A stretch of DNA of 64,000 nt. Source: CAYYFX01 sp964571855 (GTDB taxonomy: Bacteria; ARS69). Below, piece by piece: positions 27,748 through 36,444 of this stretch. The stretch is taken from NCBI GenBank assembly GCA_964571855.1, contig CAZNDO010000017.1:1-64000 (forward strand). The letters are read 5' to 3'. The translations under genes were made by a program, and so were the position numbers. The first letter of the stretch is position 1; each line of letters starts with the position of its first letter. The notes beneath the pieces were generated by a model. The model was not told the origin of the DNA and ran no database searches. It saw only the letters and a program-made list of their open reading frames with translations.

Positions 27748-28307
27748 GACCCCTCCCCGTCGTTCATCTCCGCGGCCAGCGTGACCAGGCCGCGCGTGAC
27801 CAGCATGCGCGCCGCGTCCGGCGACGGGAGGCCCAGCGCCTCGGCGAGCTGCGCGTACGCGTAGCCCATCTCCAGGCGCAGGACCACCGCCTCGCGCTGC
27901 GCGGCGGTCAGCTTCTCCAGGGCGCGCTCGTAGCGCTCCAGCATCTCCGCGCGGATCACGCGCTCCAGGGGCGAGAGCTGCGGGGAGGCGTGCTCGTCGG
28001 ACAGCGGCGCGGACTCGGGCTGCCGGCGCGTGCGGCGCACGTGGTCGCGGATCTGGTTCAGCACGGCGCGACGCAGGTAGACGAGCAGGGCGCCCTCGTG
28101 CCGGGACTCGAACGCCGGCAGGTGGCGCAGGGAGCGCACCAGCGTGTTCTGCACGAGGTCGTCCGTGTCCACGAGGTCGCGCGCGGCCGCGGGGAGGCGG
28201 CCGGTGGCCCAGCGCTGGAGCATGGGCACCATGCGCCGGAGCAGCCGCTCGCGCGCGGCGTCGTCGCCGTCGCGGATGAGTTCCAGCAGGCTGGCCGTGG
28301 ACTCCAT
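27744..28307 (-). CDS. ECF-type RNA polymerase sigma factor
   Basis: 187 residues. The ATG at 28307 has GAGGAG upstream. Region 2 (ATGRLPAAARDLVDTDDLVQNTLVRSLRHLPAFESRHEGALLVYLRRAVLNQIRDHVRR) and region 4 (ERYERALEKLTAAQREAVVLRLEMGYAYAQLAEALGLPSPDAARMLVTRGLVTLA) are complete. It lacks a separate anti-sigma gene, and the next gene by ATGA overlap is a Ser/Thr kinase, the arrangement of kinase-controlled ECF groups. It is the first gene of the five-gene CHAT/subtilase operon, and transcription of this operon by its own sigma factor is a reasonable inference. Confidence 0.93.
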   Translation of the reverse strand: MESTASLLELIRDGDDAARERLLRRMVPMLQRWATGRLPAAARDLVDTDDLVQNTLVRSLRHLPAFESRHEGALLVYLRRAVLNQIRDHVRRTRRQPESAPLSDEHASPQLSPLERVIRAEMLERYERALEKLTAAQREAVVLRLEMGYAYAQLAEALGLPSPDAARMLVTRGLVTLAAEMNDGEGS

Positions 28308-28594
28308 CCCGCTCCTCGCGTCCGGCCTGGACAGGGGACGACCGGTGTGCGGCGGCGACCCTGGGGGGCTGGCCGCCGGTGCAGCGTGGAGATCCGGGAC
28401 CGAGGGTAGCGCCCAAAGCCGGAGCGCCGCAACCATCCGCGATGCCATGGGTTTCGTCCTCCCTGCCCGACCCAACGCCATCCGTCCGGGAACCGAACGC
28501 CGCGGGGGACGTCCGGAGGGTGCACGTTGCGGCCCCGGAACATCCGGGGCACACTCGACGCCCTTGCGCCCGGTCCCCGGCGCCCGAGGAGCCC

Positions 28595-30154
28595 GTGAGC
28601 AGCCAGCCGTCCGACACCCGAGCCGAACGCGTCCGCCGTGCCCGCGCGAGCGACGTCACCAGTTCCGGCGTCCTCGGCGACGCCGCGGCCAGCCTGCGCC
28701 TGGCGTGCTTCGTCTGGATCGGGCTCTGGGGCTTCGGCCTCTTCATGAACCTCGTGGTGGGGCCGCTCATCTCCCCAGGACAGCCCATGGACGACGCCTG
28801 GCCCTGGCCGGCGGCGCCCGTGGCCTTCGCCCTGATCGCGGTCTCCGCCGGCCTGGTGGCGCTCACGCGCGAGAGGAACCTCCCCTCCACCCAGCTCCTG
28901 GATCTGGCGCTCGGCTACGAGGTGCTGCTGGCGTTCGGGATCGGGCTCGTGAACCAGTGGACGCCGAACACGGTGGGGCTGTCCTGGATCTGCGTGATGA
29001 TCCTGGTGCACCCGCTCATCGTGCCGGCCACCACGGGGCGCGCGTTCCTGGCCGGCGTGATCGCGGCGAGCATGGATCCCGTGGGGCTGGCCATCACGGC
29101 GGCGCGCGGCGTGGAGGTGCCGCCGGTGTCCACCATCGTGTGGACGTACCTGCCGAACTACATCTGCGCGGTGCTGGCAGTGCTGCCGGCGCGCGTGCGC
29201 TACCGTCTGGAGCAGAGCCGCCAGGTGGAGAGGGAGCTCGGCAGCTACCGCCTGGGCGAACTCATCGGCAAGGGCGGCATGGGCGAGGTGTACCGCGCGG
29301 AGCACCGCATGCTGGCGCGGCCGGCCGCGGTGAAGCTGGTGCGGCCGGAGCTGCTGGGCGCGTCGGACCTGTCGCGGCGGCAGCGACTGGCCGCGCGCTT
29401 CGAGCGCGAGGCGCAGGTGACCGCGAAGCTCCGCTCGCCGCACACCGTGAGCGTGTACGACTACGGCATCACGGACGACGGCACGTTCTACTACGTGATG
29501 GAACTGCTGGAAGGCGTGACGCTGGAGACGCTGGTGCAGGAGTACGGCCCGGCGCCGGCGGCGCGCGCCGTGCACATCCTGGCGCAGGTCTGCGACTCGC
29601 TCGCCGAGGCGCACGAGGCGGGACTGGTGCACCGCGACATCAAGCCCGCGAACGTGTACCTGTGCCGGTACGGCCGGCGCGCGGACTTCGTGAAGGTGCT
29701 GGACTTCGGCCTGGCGAAGCCGATGGACCGCGACGACGACACCGCGAGCACGGCGGGCGCGTCCATCACGCAGGGCTTCGCGCTGGCCGGGACCCCCGCG
29801 TTCATGGCGCCGGAGCAGGCCATGGGCGGCGAGATGGGTCCCTACACGGACATCTACGCCGTGGGCTGCGTGGCGTACTGGCTCCTGACCGGACAGCTCG
29901 TGTTCGGCGGGCGCAGCGCCATGGAGATCATCGCGCACCATGCGAAGGACCGCGCGCCGGCGCCGTCGGCGGCCACCGAGCTGGAGGTGCCGGCGGCGCT
30001 GGATGACGTGATCATGCAGTGCCTGGAGAAGGACCCGGCGAAGCGCCCGCGCAGCGCGGAGGAGCTGGCCCGCTGCCTGCGGGCGGCGTGTCCGGAGGAG
30101 TGGGGCCGGGAGCGGGCGTGGCGGTGGTGGGAGCGGCACCGGCCGGAGGCTTGA
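28595..30154 (+). CDS. Ser/Thr protein kinase with N-terminal multi-pass membrane domain
   Basis: 519 residues from the GTG at 28595, preceded closely by GAGGAG; no suitable ATG is in frame nearby. About five to six hydrophobic helices cover 25-205 (CFVWIGLWGFGLFMNLVVG, VAFALIAVSAGLVAL, YEVLLAFGIGLVNQ, SWICVMILVHPLIVPATTG, YLPNYICAVLAVLP). The kinase domain comes after them, at about 215-500 (IGKGGMGEVYRAEH, AAVKLVRPE, HRDIKPANVYL, DFGLAK, GTPAFMAPEQ). Kinase domains usually precede the membrane part in bacterial Pkn proteins, so the order is reversed. It is divergent from the CHAT operon with 287 bases between the starts; a link to that operon is only suggested by position. Confidence 0.9.
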   Translation: MSSQPSDTRAERVRRARASDVTSSGVLGDAAASLRLACFVWIGLWGFGLFMNLVVGPLISPGQPMDDAWPWPAAPVAFALIAVSAGLVALTRERNLPSTQLLDLALGYEVLLAFGIGLVNQWTPNTVGLSWICVMILVHPLIVPATTGRAFLAGVIAASMDPVGLAITAARGVEVPPVSTIVWTYLPNYICAVLAVLPARVRYRLEQSRQVERELGSYRLGELIGKGGMGEVYRAEHRMLARPAAVKLVRPELLGASDLSRRQRLAARFEREAQVTAKLRSPHTVSVYDYGITDDGTFYYVMELLEGVTLETLVQEYGPAPAARAVHILAQVCDSLAEAHEAGLVHRDIKPANVYLCRYGRRADFVKVLDFGLAKPMDRDDDTASTAGASITQGFALAGTPAFMAPEQAMGGEMGPYTDIYAVGCVAYWLLTGQLVFGGRSAMEIIAHHAKDRAPAPSAATELEVPAALDDVIMQCLEKDPAKRPRSAEELARCLRAACPEEWGRERAWRWWERHRPEA

Positions 30155-30200
30155 CACCCGACCGGCCGGTCGGCTACTTTGTCCACCAAGCGAACAAAGT
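30151..30200 (+). promoter_or_regulatory. Promoter plus ROK-type operator site 1
   Basis: TTGACA (30151-30156), 18 bases and TACTTT (30175-30180) form the promoter; its -35 overlaps the stop of the upstream kinase gene. The 25-bp operator ACTTTGTCCA-N5-CGAACAAAGT (30176-30200) begins at the second base of the -10 box and covers the transcript start. It serves the lipoprotein-ROK-SBP-permease-ATPase operon. Confidence 0.78.
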
Positions 30201-30219
30201 CCGTTCCGGAGGAATGCCC

Positions 30220-31572
30220 ATGATGCCGAGCGGCCGATCGGGCTGGGCCGTGGCGGCGGCCCTGGCCGCCTTCGGGGCGACCGGCTGCGAGCGCGACACC
30301 GGCGGCCTGGGCCCGGCCCCCGTGGACACCGACCCCGCGGTCTTCCTCGACGACTTCGCGGACGGCGTCATCTTCCAGCCGTTCCTCGACACGAAGGTGG
30401 ACGTGGCCGCCCGCGATCTCGAGCAGCGGCAGCGCGGCACGGCTTCCCTTCGGATCACCGTCCCCGGTCCGGGAGACGACACCGGACTCTACGCCGGAGG
30501 CGCCTTCACCGCGGAGCAGGAGCGCGATCTCACGTCCTACAACGCGCTCACCTTCTGGGCGAAGGGCAGCCGGACGGCCACCCTGGACGTGGCCGGGCTG
30601 GGGAACGACAACACGGGCACATCCCGCTACACGGCCACCCGCTCCGCCATCCCCTTGACCACGGAGTGGACGAAGATCGTCCTCCCCGTCCCGCTGCCGG
30701 ATCGGCACGGGCTGGAGCGCGGGCTGTTCTTTTTCGCCGAGGGGTTCGAGCAGGACCAGGGCTACACGCTGTGGTTCGACGAGGTGCAGTTCGAGAACCT
30801 CGCCGCGGTGACGAACCCGCGGCCCACGCTCCTCCCCGCCACGCGCTCCGTGTTCGTGGGCCAGACGGTGGCCATGCAGGACACGCGCACGACGTTCGCC
30901 GTGGACGGCTCCGACGTGACCGTGTTCCACACGCCCTCCTACTTCACGTTCCTCTCGTCGGACGAGAGCGTGGCGCAGGTCGTGGGCGACGAGGTGCGCA
31001 TCGTGGGCGGGGGAACCGCCATCATCACCGCGCGGCTCGGTGACGTCGTCGCGGGCGGCCGCGTGACGCTGAACTCCTCCGCGCCGCCGCCGGACACCGC
31101 GCCCACGCCCGCCGTCCCCGCCGCCGACGTGATCTCGCTGTTCAGCAACGCGTACGTCGATCGCCCGGTGGACACGTGGTCCACGTCCTGGGACACGGCC
31201 GACGTCACCGATCTCTCGATCGCGGGCGACGACCTCAAGGCCTACACGGGGCTCGGGTTCGCCGGCATCGAGTTCGCCACGCCCACGATCGACGCGTCGG
31301 CGATGACCCACTTCCACGTGGACGTCTGGGCGCCGGACGGCTTCTTCATCAAGCTCAAGCTCGTGGACTTCGGCGCGGACGGCCGCTTCGGGGGCGGCAA
31401 CGACACGGAGTCCGCGGAGATCGGTTTCCTGATTGCCAACGGGGAGTGGGTCGGGTTCGATATCCCCCTGAGCAGCTTCACCGGTCTCGGGGCGCGGGCG
31501 CACCTCGCGCAGTGGATCCTGCTGGGGAACCCGAGCGTCCTGTACGTGGACAACGTCTACTTCCACAGGTGA
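30220..31572 (+). CDS. Exported lipoprotein with BIG2 and carbohydrate-binding-like domains
   Basis: 450 residues. The ATG at 30220 is chosen because GGAGG stands 7 bases away; the ATG at 30214 is only 1 base from it. A lipoprotein signal (AVAAALAAFGATGC) is followed by a CBM11-like beta-sandwich (FLDDFADGVIFQPFLDTKVDVAARDLEQRQRGTASLRI), a BIG2-like fold (about 200-285, LLPATRSVFVGQTV...), and a C-terminal domain (about 300-450; DVISLFSNAYVDRPVDTW... MTHFHVDVWAP... WVGFDIPLSSF) of the type found next to GH16 laminarinases. No catalytic residues are seen, so it is taken to be a surface glycan-binding protein. First gene of the ROK-regulated operon. Confidence 0.87.
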   Translation: MMPSGRSGWAVAAALAAFGATGCERDTGGLGPAPVDTDPAVFLDDFADGVIFQPFLDTKVDVAARDLEQRQRGTASLRITVPGPGDDTGLYAGGAFTAEQERDLTSYNALTFWAKGSRTATLDVAGLGNDNTGTSRYTATRSAIPLTTEWTKIVLPVPLPDRHGLERGLFFFAEGFEQDQGYTLWFDEVQFENLAAVTNPRPTLLPATRSVFVGQTVAMQDTRTTFAVDGSDVTVFHTPSYFTFLSSDESVAQVVGDEVRIVGGGTAIITARLGDVVAGGRVTLNSSAPPPDTAPTPAVPAADVISLFSNAYVDRPVDTWSTSWDTADVTDLSIAGDDLKAYTGLGFAGIEFATPTIDASAMTHFHVDVWAPDGFFIKLKLVDFGADGRFGGGNDTESAEIGFLIANGEWVGFDIPLSSFTGLGARAHLAQWILLGNPSVLYVDNVYFHR

Positions 31573-31588
31573 TTCGGCGAAAGGCACG

Positions 31589-32839
31589 ATGCCCCGACGC
31601 GTACCGCCCCGTCCGAAACGTGCGCCCGGGTCCGGCCGACCTCGTCCCCTCGCGGATTCCGTCCTCCGGCTGATCTGGGAGAGGCGGCGGATCTCGCGGG
31701 CCGACATCGCGCGCGAGGCCGTGCTCTCCCGTTCCACCGTGTCCGACATCGTGGGCGGCCTGCTCCCCGGCGGTCTCGTGGCGGAGGTCGGCGCGGGGGC
31801 GTCCCGCGGCGGCCGGCGCCCGATCGTCCTGGAGTTCCAGGACGACCACTGCGCCATCCTCGGCATCGAGATGGGCGCGGCCCACGTCGCGGTGGCGCTG
31901 ACCGACCTGCGCGGGAGGATCCTCGCATGGTCGGAACGCCGCCATCCCGTCCGCTCCGACCCGAAGGGAACGCGCGCCCTGCTCGCGGAGCTGTGCGACG
32001 AGTGCCTGGAGGCCGGCGGGTGCGAGCGGCAGCGGCTGCTCGGGATCGGCGTGGCCGTCCCGAGCCCGGTGCACCCGTCGCACCCCGAGCGGCTCTCCGA
32101 GGTCGTGCTCCCCGCCTGGAAGGGACAGAGCCGGCTGGAGTCGCTGCGGGACCGCTACGGCGTCCCGCTCCTCGTCGACAACGACGCCAACCTCGGCGCG
32201 CTCGCGGAGCAGTGGTGGGGCGCGGGGCGCGGCGTGTCGGACTTCGCGTACATCAAGATCGCCACCGGCCTCGGCTCCGGGCACGTGATCGACGGGCGCG
32301 TGTACCGCGGCGCCACCGGCGTCGCCGGGGAGATCGGGCACGTGGCCATCGATCCGCACGGCGCCCCGTGCGTGTGCGGGTTGCGGGGCTGCCTCGCCAC
32401 GCTCGTCGGCGCCGCCGCGCTGGAGGCCCGGGCGCGCACCCTCCTCGTGCAGTACCCGGACAGCCGGCTCCTGGCCGGCTCGATCAACGTGGACGCGATC
32501 GAGGACGCCGCACTCACCGGGGATCCGCTCGCCCTGCACGTGGTCCGGGAGGCGGCCGAGCACCTCGGCATCGCCATCGCGGGCATGCTGAACCTCATGA
32601 ACCCCAGCCTCGTGATCCTCGGCGGCGGGCTCTCGCGCGTGCGGGAACTCCTGCTCGCGCCGGTCCGCGAGACCACGCGCCGCCGCACGCTCGTCAGCTC
32701 GCTCGCGGCCTCGCAGATCCGGATCAGCGAGCTCGGCACGCGCGCGATCGCGCTGGGCGCGGCCACGCTGGTCCTGGACGCCGCTCTCGCGGACCCGCGG
32801 CTGTTCCCCGATCCGGGCCGCCGGACCGGGACGCGATGA
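31589..32839 (+). CDS. ROK-family transcriptional repressor (XylR/NagC-like)
   Basis: 416 residues. An N-terminal winged helix (about 22-75: SVLRLIWERRRISRADIAREAVLSRSTVSDIVGGLLPGGLVAEV) is fused to a ROK sugar-kinase-like sensor: LGIEMGAAHVAVALTDL, VPLLVDNDANLGALAEQWWGAG, and the zinc motif GHVAIDPHGAPCVCGLRGCLA. The fourth position after GC is Ala instead of the usual Glu, a sign of lost kinase activity, as in dedicated regulators. It lies second in its operon, 16 bases after the lipoprotein gene, and its stop overlaps the next start (ATGA). Three identical-spaced palindromes across 30-47.5 kb are its likely operators, released by a glucan-derived sugar. Confidence 0.94.
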   Translation: MPRRVPPRPKRAPGSGRPRPLADSVLRLIWERRRISRADIAREAVLSRSTVSDIVGGLLPGGLVAEVGAGASRGGRRPIVLEFQDDHCAILGIEMGAAHVAVALTDLRGRILAWSERRHPVRSDPKGTRALLAELCDECLEAGGCERQRLLGIGVAVPSPVHPSHPERLSEVVLPAWKGQSRLESLRDRYGVPLLVDNDANLGALAEQWWGAGRGVSDFAYIKIATGLGSGHVIDGRVYRGATGVAGEIGHVAIDPHGAPCVCGLRGCLATLVGAAALEARARTLLVQYPDSRLLAGSINVDAIEDAALTGDPLALHVVREAAEHLGIAIAGMLNLMNPSLVILGGGLSRVRELLLAPVRETTRRRTLVSSLAASQIRISELGTRAIALGAATLVLDAALADPRLFPDPGRRTGTR

Positions 32840-34512
32840 TGCGGCCGGCCTCGCCCGGCCGGGCCGCGGCCGTCGCGCGGGCGTGCGCGCTGGCGCTCGG
32901 GGTCGCCGGCTGCTCCCCCGAGCGGACGCCGCCGCCGCCCGGGATCCTGGTGGTGTCGCAGGAGCAGGCGGCCGCCTGGTCGCGGAACTTCAACCCGCTC
33001 ACCACCGCCGCCGCGCCGCGCTGGCCCACGATGGCGGGCGTGTACGAGCCCCTCTTCGTGTTCAACAGCGTACAGGCCGAGCAGGTGCCGTGGCTGGGCG
33101 TGGCCGCGGAGTGGGCCGAAGGGAACCGCGTCCTGAGGATCGCCACGCGCCGGGGCGTGCAGTGGTCGGACGGCGCGCCGTTCACGGCCCACGATGTGGC
33201 GTACACGTTCGATCTCCTGCGCCGCCGGCCCGCGCTGGACCGGCGCGGCGTCTGGTCGTTCCTGGAGGACGTGACGGCGCCGTCCGACACGACCGTGTCG
33301 TTCCGGTTCAAGCGGGTGTTCGTCCCGGGATTCGGCGAGGTGGCCGCGCAGCCCATCGTGCCGCGTCACGTCTGGGAGAAGGTGGAGGATCCCGTGACGT
33401 TCGCGAACGAGTCCCCGGTCGGCACGGGCCCGTTCACCGAGGTGCGCGTCTTCCGGCCGCAGGTGTACGAACTCGGACGGAATCCGCACTACTGGCAGGC
33501 GGGCCGCCCCCTCGTGGAGGCGCTGCGCTTCCCCGCGTACCCGGCGAACGACCGCGCGAACCTGGGGCTGGTGTTCGACGAGGTGGACTGGGCCGGGAAC
33601 TTCATCCCCGCGATCGACCGCGTGTTCGTGGAGCGCGACCCGGAGCACCACCGCTACTGGTTCCCGCTCACGGGGAGCACCGTGTTCCTGTACGCGAACA
33701 CCACGCGCCCCCCGTTAGACGACGTGCGCGTGCGCGAGGCGCTGAGCCGCGGCATCGACCGGGAACTGCTCGTGGACGTGGCCCTGCACCGGTACTCCCG
33801 CCCCGCCGACGCCACCGGGCTGAGCGACGCGTACGCCGCGTGGCGCCGGGACGACATCGCGGCCGCCGCGACGTGGACCGTCCACGATCCCGGTGCGGCC
33901 GCGGCGCTCCTGGACAGCGCGGGCTTCGCGCGCGGGCCCGACGGGATCCGCCGCGACCGGGACGGCCGCGCCTGGAAGTACGAGATCCTCACCGTCTCCG
34001 GATGGTCGGACTGGGTGCGCGCGGCGCAGGTCATCGCCCGCGGGTTCCGCGAGCTCGGCATCGACGCATCCGTGCGCACGTACGACTTCGGGGCCTGGTT
34101 CCAGGCGGTGCAGGAGGGCCAGTTCGACCTCACGATCGGCTGGTCCAACGAGGGCCCCACGCCGTACGTCTTCTACCGCTGCCTCATGTCCGCCGGCACG
34201 GTGAAGCCCGTCGGGGAGACCGCCGGCGCGAACTGGCACCGGTACGCGAGCGTCGCGGCGGACTCCGTGCTCGCCGCGTTCGAGCGCGAGGTGGACGTCG
34301 CGCGCCAGCACGAGCTCGCCGCCGAGCTGCAGCGCACGTTCGCCCGGGAGATCCCGGCGATCCCGCTGTATCCGAACCCGTCGTGGGCGGAGTACAACAC
34401 GCGCCGCTTCGAGGGCTTCCCCTCGGCGGCGGATCCGTACGCGGACCCGTCCCCGAACAAGTTCGACCGCGGCGAGATCCTCCTCGTCCTCACATCGCTG
34501 CGGCCGCGGTAG
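32836..34512 (+). CDS. Family-5 solute-binding lipoprotein of an Opp-type ABC importer
   Basis: 558 residues with a lipobox (ACALALGVAGC). Family-5 marks are present: FNPLTTAAAPRWPTMAGVYEPLFVFN, WLGVAAEWAEGNRVLRIATRRGVQWSDGAPFTAHDVAYTFDLL, and SPVGTGPFTEVRVFRPQVYELGRNPHYWQ, then TTRPPLDDVRVREALSRGIDRELL. Members bind oligopeptides, but many, for example in Thermotoga, bind cello-, laminari- or xylo-oligosaccharides. The neighbouring glycosidases make a beta-glucan oligomer the more likely ligand. The ATGA overlap with the ROK gene and the following permeases define one operon. Confidence 0.93.
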   Translation: MMRPASPGRAAAVARACALALGVAGCSPERTPPPPGILVVSQEQAAAWSRNFNPLTTAAAPRWPTMAGVYEPLFVFNSVQAEQVPWLGVAAEWAEGNRVLRIATRRGVQWSDGAPFTAHDVAYTFDLLRRRPALDRRGVWSFLEDVTAPSDTTVSFRFKRVFVPGFGEVAAQPIVPRHVWEKVEDPVTFANESPVGTGPFTEVRVFRPQVYELGRNPHYWQAGRPLVEALRFPAYPANDRANLGLVFDEVDWAGNFIPAIDRVFVERDPEHHRYWFPLTGSTVFLYANTTRPPLDDVRVREALSRGIDRELLVDVALHRYSRPADATGLSDAYAAWRRDDIAAAATWTVHDPGAAAALLDSAGFARGPDGIRRDRDGRAWKYEILTVSGWSDWVRAAQVIARGFRELGIDASVRTYDFGAWFQAVQEGQFDLTIGWSNEGPTPYVFYRCLMSAGTVKPVGETAGANWHRYASVAADSVLAAFEREVDVARQHELAAELQRTFAREIPAIPLYPNPSWAEYNTRRFEGFPSAADPYADPSPNKFDRGEILLVLTSLRPR

Positions 34513-34522
34513 GGGGAACCGG

Positions 34523-35506
34523 ATGCGCCATCTCCTCCAGAGGCTGGGCTTCTACCTGATCGCGGGCTGGACCGCCGTCACGCTCAACTTCTTCCTCCCG
34601 CGGCTCATGCCGGGCGACCCTGCCACGGCGCTCTTCGCCCGGTTCCGCGGCCGGCTGGGTCCCGAGGCCCTCGACGCGCTGCGCGAGACGTTCGGCCTCA
34701 CCGACGCCCCGCTCCTGTCGCAGTACCTGACGTACCTGGCGCACATCCTGCGGGGCGACCTCGGCATCTCGGTCGCGTACTTCCCGGCGCCGGTGGCCTC
34801 GGTGCTCGGCACGGGGCTGCTCTGGACGGCGTTCCTCGCGGGGTCGGCGCTGCTCATCAGCTTCGCGCTGGGCACCGTCCTCGGCATCGTGGCCGCCTGG
34901 TGGCGACGCGGCTGGGTGGACACGTGGCTGCCGTCCGCGCTCGTGTTCGTGGGAGCGTTCCCCTACTTCTGGCTGGCCATGGTCGCCCTCTACGTCCTGG
35001 GGTTCACGGCCGGCCTCTTCCCGCTGGGGCACGCGTACGGGGAGGAGTCCGTGCCCGCGTTCACGGCGGCGTTCGCGCTCGACGTGCTGCGGCACGCCGC
35101 GCTCCCCGTGGGCACGGTGGTCGTGGCCACGCTGGGCGGATGGCTCCTCACCATGCGGAACACCATGGTCACCGTGCTCGGCTCGGATTACGTGAACCTG
35201 GCCCGGGCGAAGGGGCTGCCCACGTCCCGCGTGGTCCTCCGCTATGCCGCGCGCAACGCGCTGCTGCCCAGCGTCACGGGGTTCGGCATGGCGCTGGGGT
35301 TCGTCCTCGGCGGATCGCTGCTCACGGAGATCGTGTTCTCCTACCCGGGCCAGGGCTACCTGCTGGTCCAGGCCGTGCGCAACCAGGACTACCCGCTGAT
35401 GCAGGGCATCTTCCTCGTCATCACGCTGGCCGTGCTGGGCGCCAACTTCCTCGTGGATCTGGTGTACCTGCGGCTGGATCCGCGCACGCGGGAGTCCGGG
35501 TCGTGA
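34523..35506 (+). CDS. Opp/Dpp-type ABC permease (OppB-like)
   Basis: 327 residues with about six membrane helices. Typical for the OppB class are MRHLLQRLGFYLIAGWTAVTLNFFLPRLMPGDPATALFARF at the start, the long loop before the second helix, and the EAA cytoplasmic motif TVLGSDYVNLARAKGLPTSRVVLRYAARNALLPSVTGFG that contacts an ATPase. It begins 10 bases after the binding-protein stop, and its stop shares GTGA with the next permease. Together they form the channel for oligosaccharide uptake through the inner membrane. Confidence 0.95.
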   Translation: MRHLLQRLGFYLIAGWTAVTLNFFLPRLMPGDPATALFARFRGRLGPEALDALRETFGLTDAPLLSQYLTYLAHILRGDLGISVAYFPAPVASVLGTGLLWTAFLAGSALLISFALGTVLGIVAAWWRRGWVDTWLPSALVFVGAFPYFWLAMVALYVLGFTAGLFPLGHAYGEESVPAFTAAFALDVLRHAALPVGTVVVATLGGWLLTMRNTMVTVLGSDYVNLARAKGLPTSRVVLRYAARNALLPSVTGFGMALGFVLGGSLLTEIVFSYPGQGYLLVQAVRNQDYPLMQGIFLVITLAVLGANFLVDLVYLRLDPRTRESGS

Positions 35507-36444
35507 GCGCCGCCGCCGAGATCCGCGGCGCGGGCCTGGCCGCGTGGGGGCGGGCCATCCGCCGCGATCGCAAGGCCACGATCGGCGCGGCCATCCTCGC
35601 CGTGTTCCTCGCGCTGGCCGTCGCCGGGCCGTGGTTCGTGGGCGATCCGGACGCGCTGGTCGGCGTGCCGCTGCAGCCCCCGTCCGCCGCGCACTGGCTC
35701 GGCACCACCGGCCAGGGGCAGGACGTCCTCGCCCAGCTCGTGGTGGGCACGCGCACCTCCCTGGCCATCGGGTTCGGCGTGGGCCTCGCCGTGGTTCTCA
35801 TCGGGGCGCTGATCGGGGTCGCCGCCGGCTACTTCGGCGGGCGCGTGGACGCCGTGCTGTCCCTGCTGTTCAACGTGTTCCTCGTCCTGCCCGGATTGCC
35901 GCTGGCCATCGTGATCGCCGCGTACCTCCCGTCCGGGCCGCTCACGCTCGCGCTGGTGCTCGTGGTGACGGGCTGGGCGTGGAACGCGCGCGTGCTCCGC
36001 GCGCAGACGCTGGCGGTGCGCCGCCGCGACTTCGTGGCCGCGGCCGTGGTGTCCGGGGAGTCCCACGTCCGCATCGTGACGCGCGAGATCCTCCCCACGC
36101 TCACGTCGCTCCTCGTGTCCCAGGTGATCGGCAGCACGGTGTACGCCATCGGCGCGCAGGTGGGCCTGGAGTTCCTCGGGCTCGGCGACGTCGCGGCCGT
36201 CACCTGGGGCACGAACCTGTACTGGGCGCAGAACGACTCCGCGCTCCTCACGCGCGCGTGGTGGACGTTCGCTCCCACCGGCGCCTGCGTGGCGCTCGTG
36301 GGGTTCGGGCTCACGCTCCTGAACTCCGGCTTCGACGAGATCTCCAACCCCCGGCTGCAGCTGGAGCGCGCATGGCGCGAGCACCTCGGGCGACACGGCA
36401 CGTCGCCGGGGCGCTCCACGCCGGTGGTGAGCCGCCATGCCTGA
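35503..36444 (+). CDS. Opp/Dpp-type ABC permease (OppC-like)
   Basis: 313 residues; the GTG start overlaps the OppB-like stop as GTGA. The N-terminal OppC segment (GRAIRRDRKATIGAAILAVFLALAVAGPWFVG) and HWLGTTGQGQDVLAQLVVGTRTSLAIGFGVGLAVVLIGALIGVAAGYFGG precede the EAA region (AQTLAVRRRDFVAAAVVSGESHVRIVTREILPTLTSLLVSQV) and VGLEFLGLGDVAAVTWGTNLYWAQ, standard in this class. The partner of the OppB-like permease. The C-terminal tail runs 8 bases into the ATPase gene. Confidence 0.95.
   Translation: MSAAAEIRGAGLAAWGRAIRRDRKATIGAAILAVFLALAVAGPWFVGDPDALVGVPLQPPSAAHWLGTTGQGQDVLAQLVVGTRTSLAIGFGVGLAVVLIGALIGVAAGYFGGRVDAVLSLLFNVFLVLPGLPLAIVIAAYLPSGPLTLALVLVVTGWAWNARVLRAQTLAVRRRDFVAAAVVSGESHVRIVTREILPTLTSLLVSQVIGSTVYAIGAQVGLEFLGLGDVAAVTWGTNLYWAQNDSALLTRAWWTFAPTGACVALVGFGLTLLNSGFDEISNPRLQLERAWREHLGRHGTSPGRSTPVVSRHA

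Noticed and set aside
28308..28594. Candidate N-terminal extension of the ECF sigma factor or the divergent membrane kinase
   Set aside because: Residues added are Pro/Arg/Ser low-complexity and better starts with ribosome sites exist at 28307 and 28595; the gap more likely holds the two divergent promoters.
19763..28890. Several large overlapping open frames on both strands across the CHAT operon
   Set aside because: Composition is Arg/Gly/Ala-biased without motifs, whereas the chosen frames show catalytic motifs and coupled stop/start overlaps.
34449..34470. Sequence CCGAACAAGTTCG resembling a ROK half-site
   Set aside because: It is in the middle of the binding-protein coding sequence, lacks ACTTTG arms and the 5-base centre.
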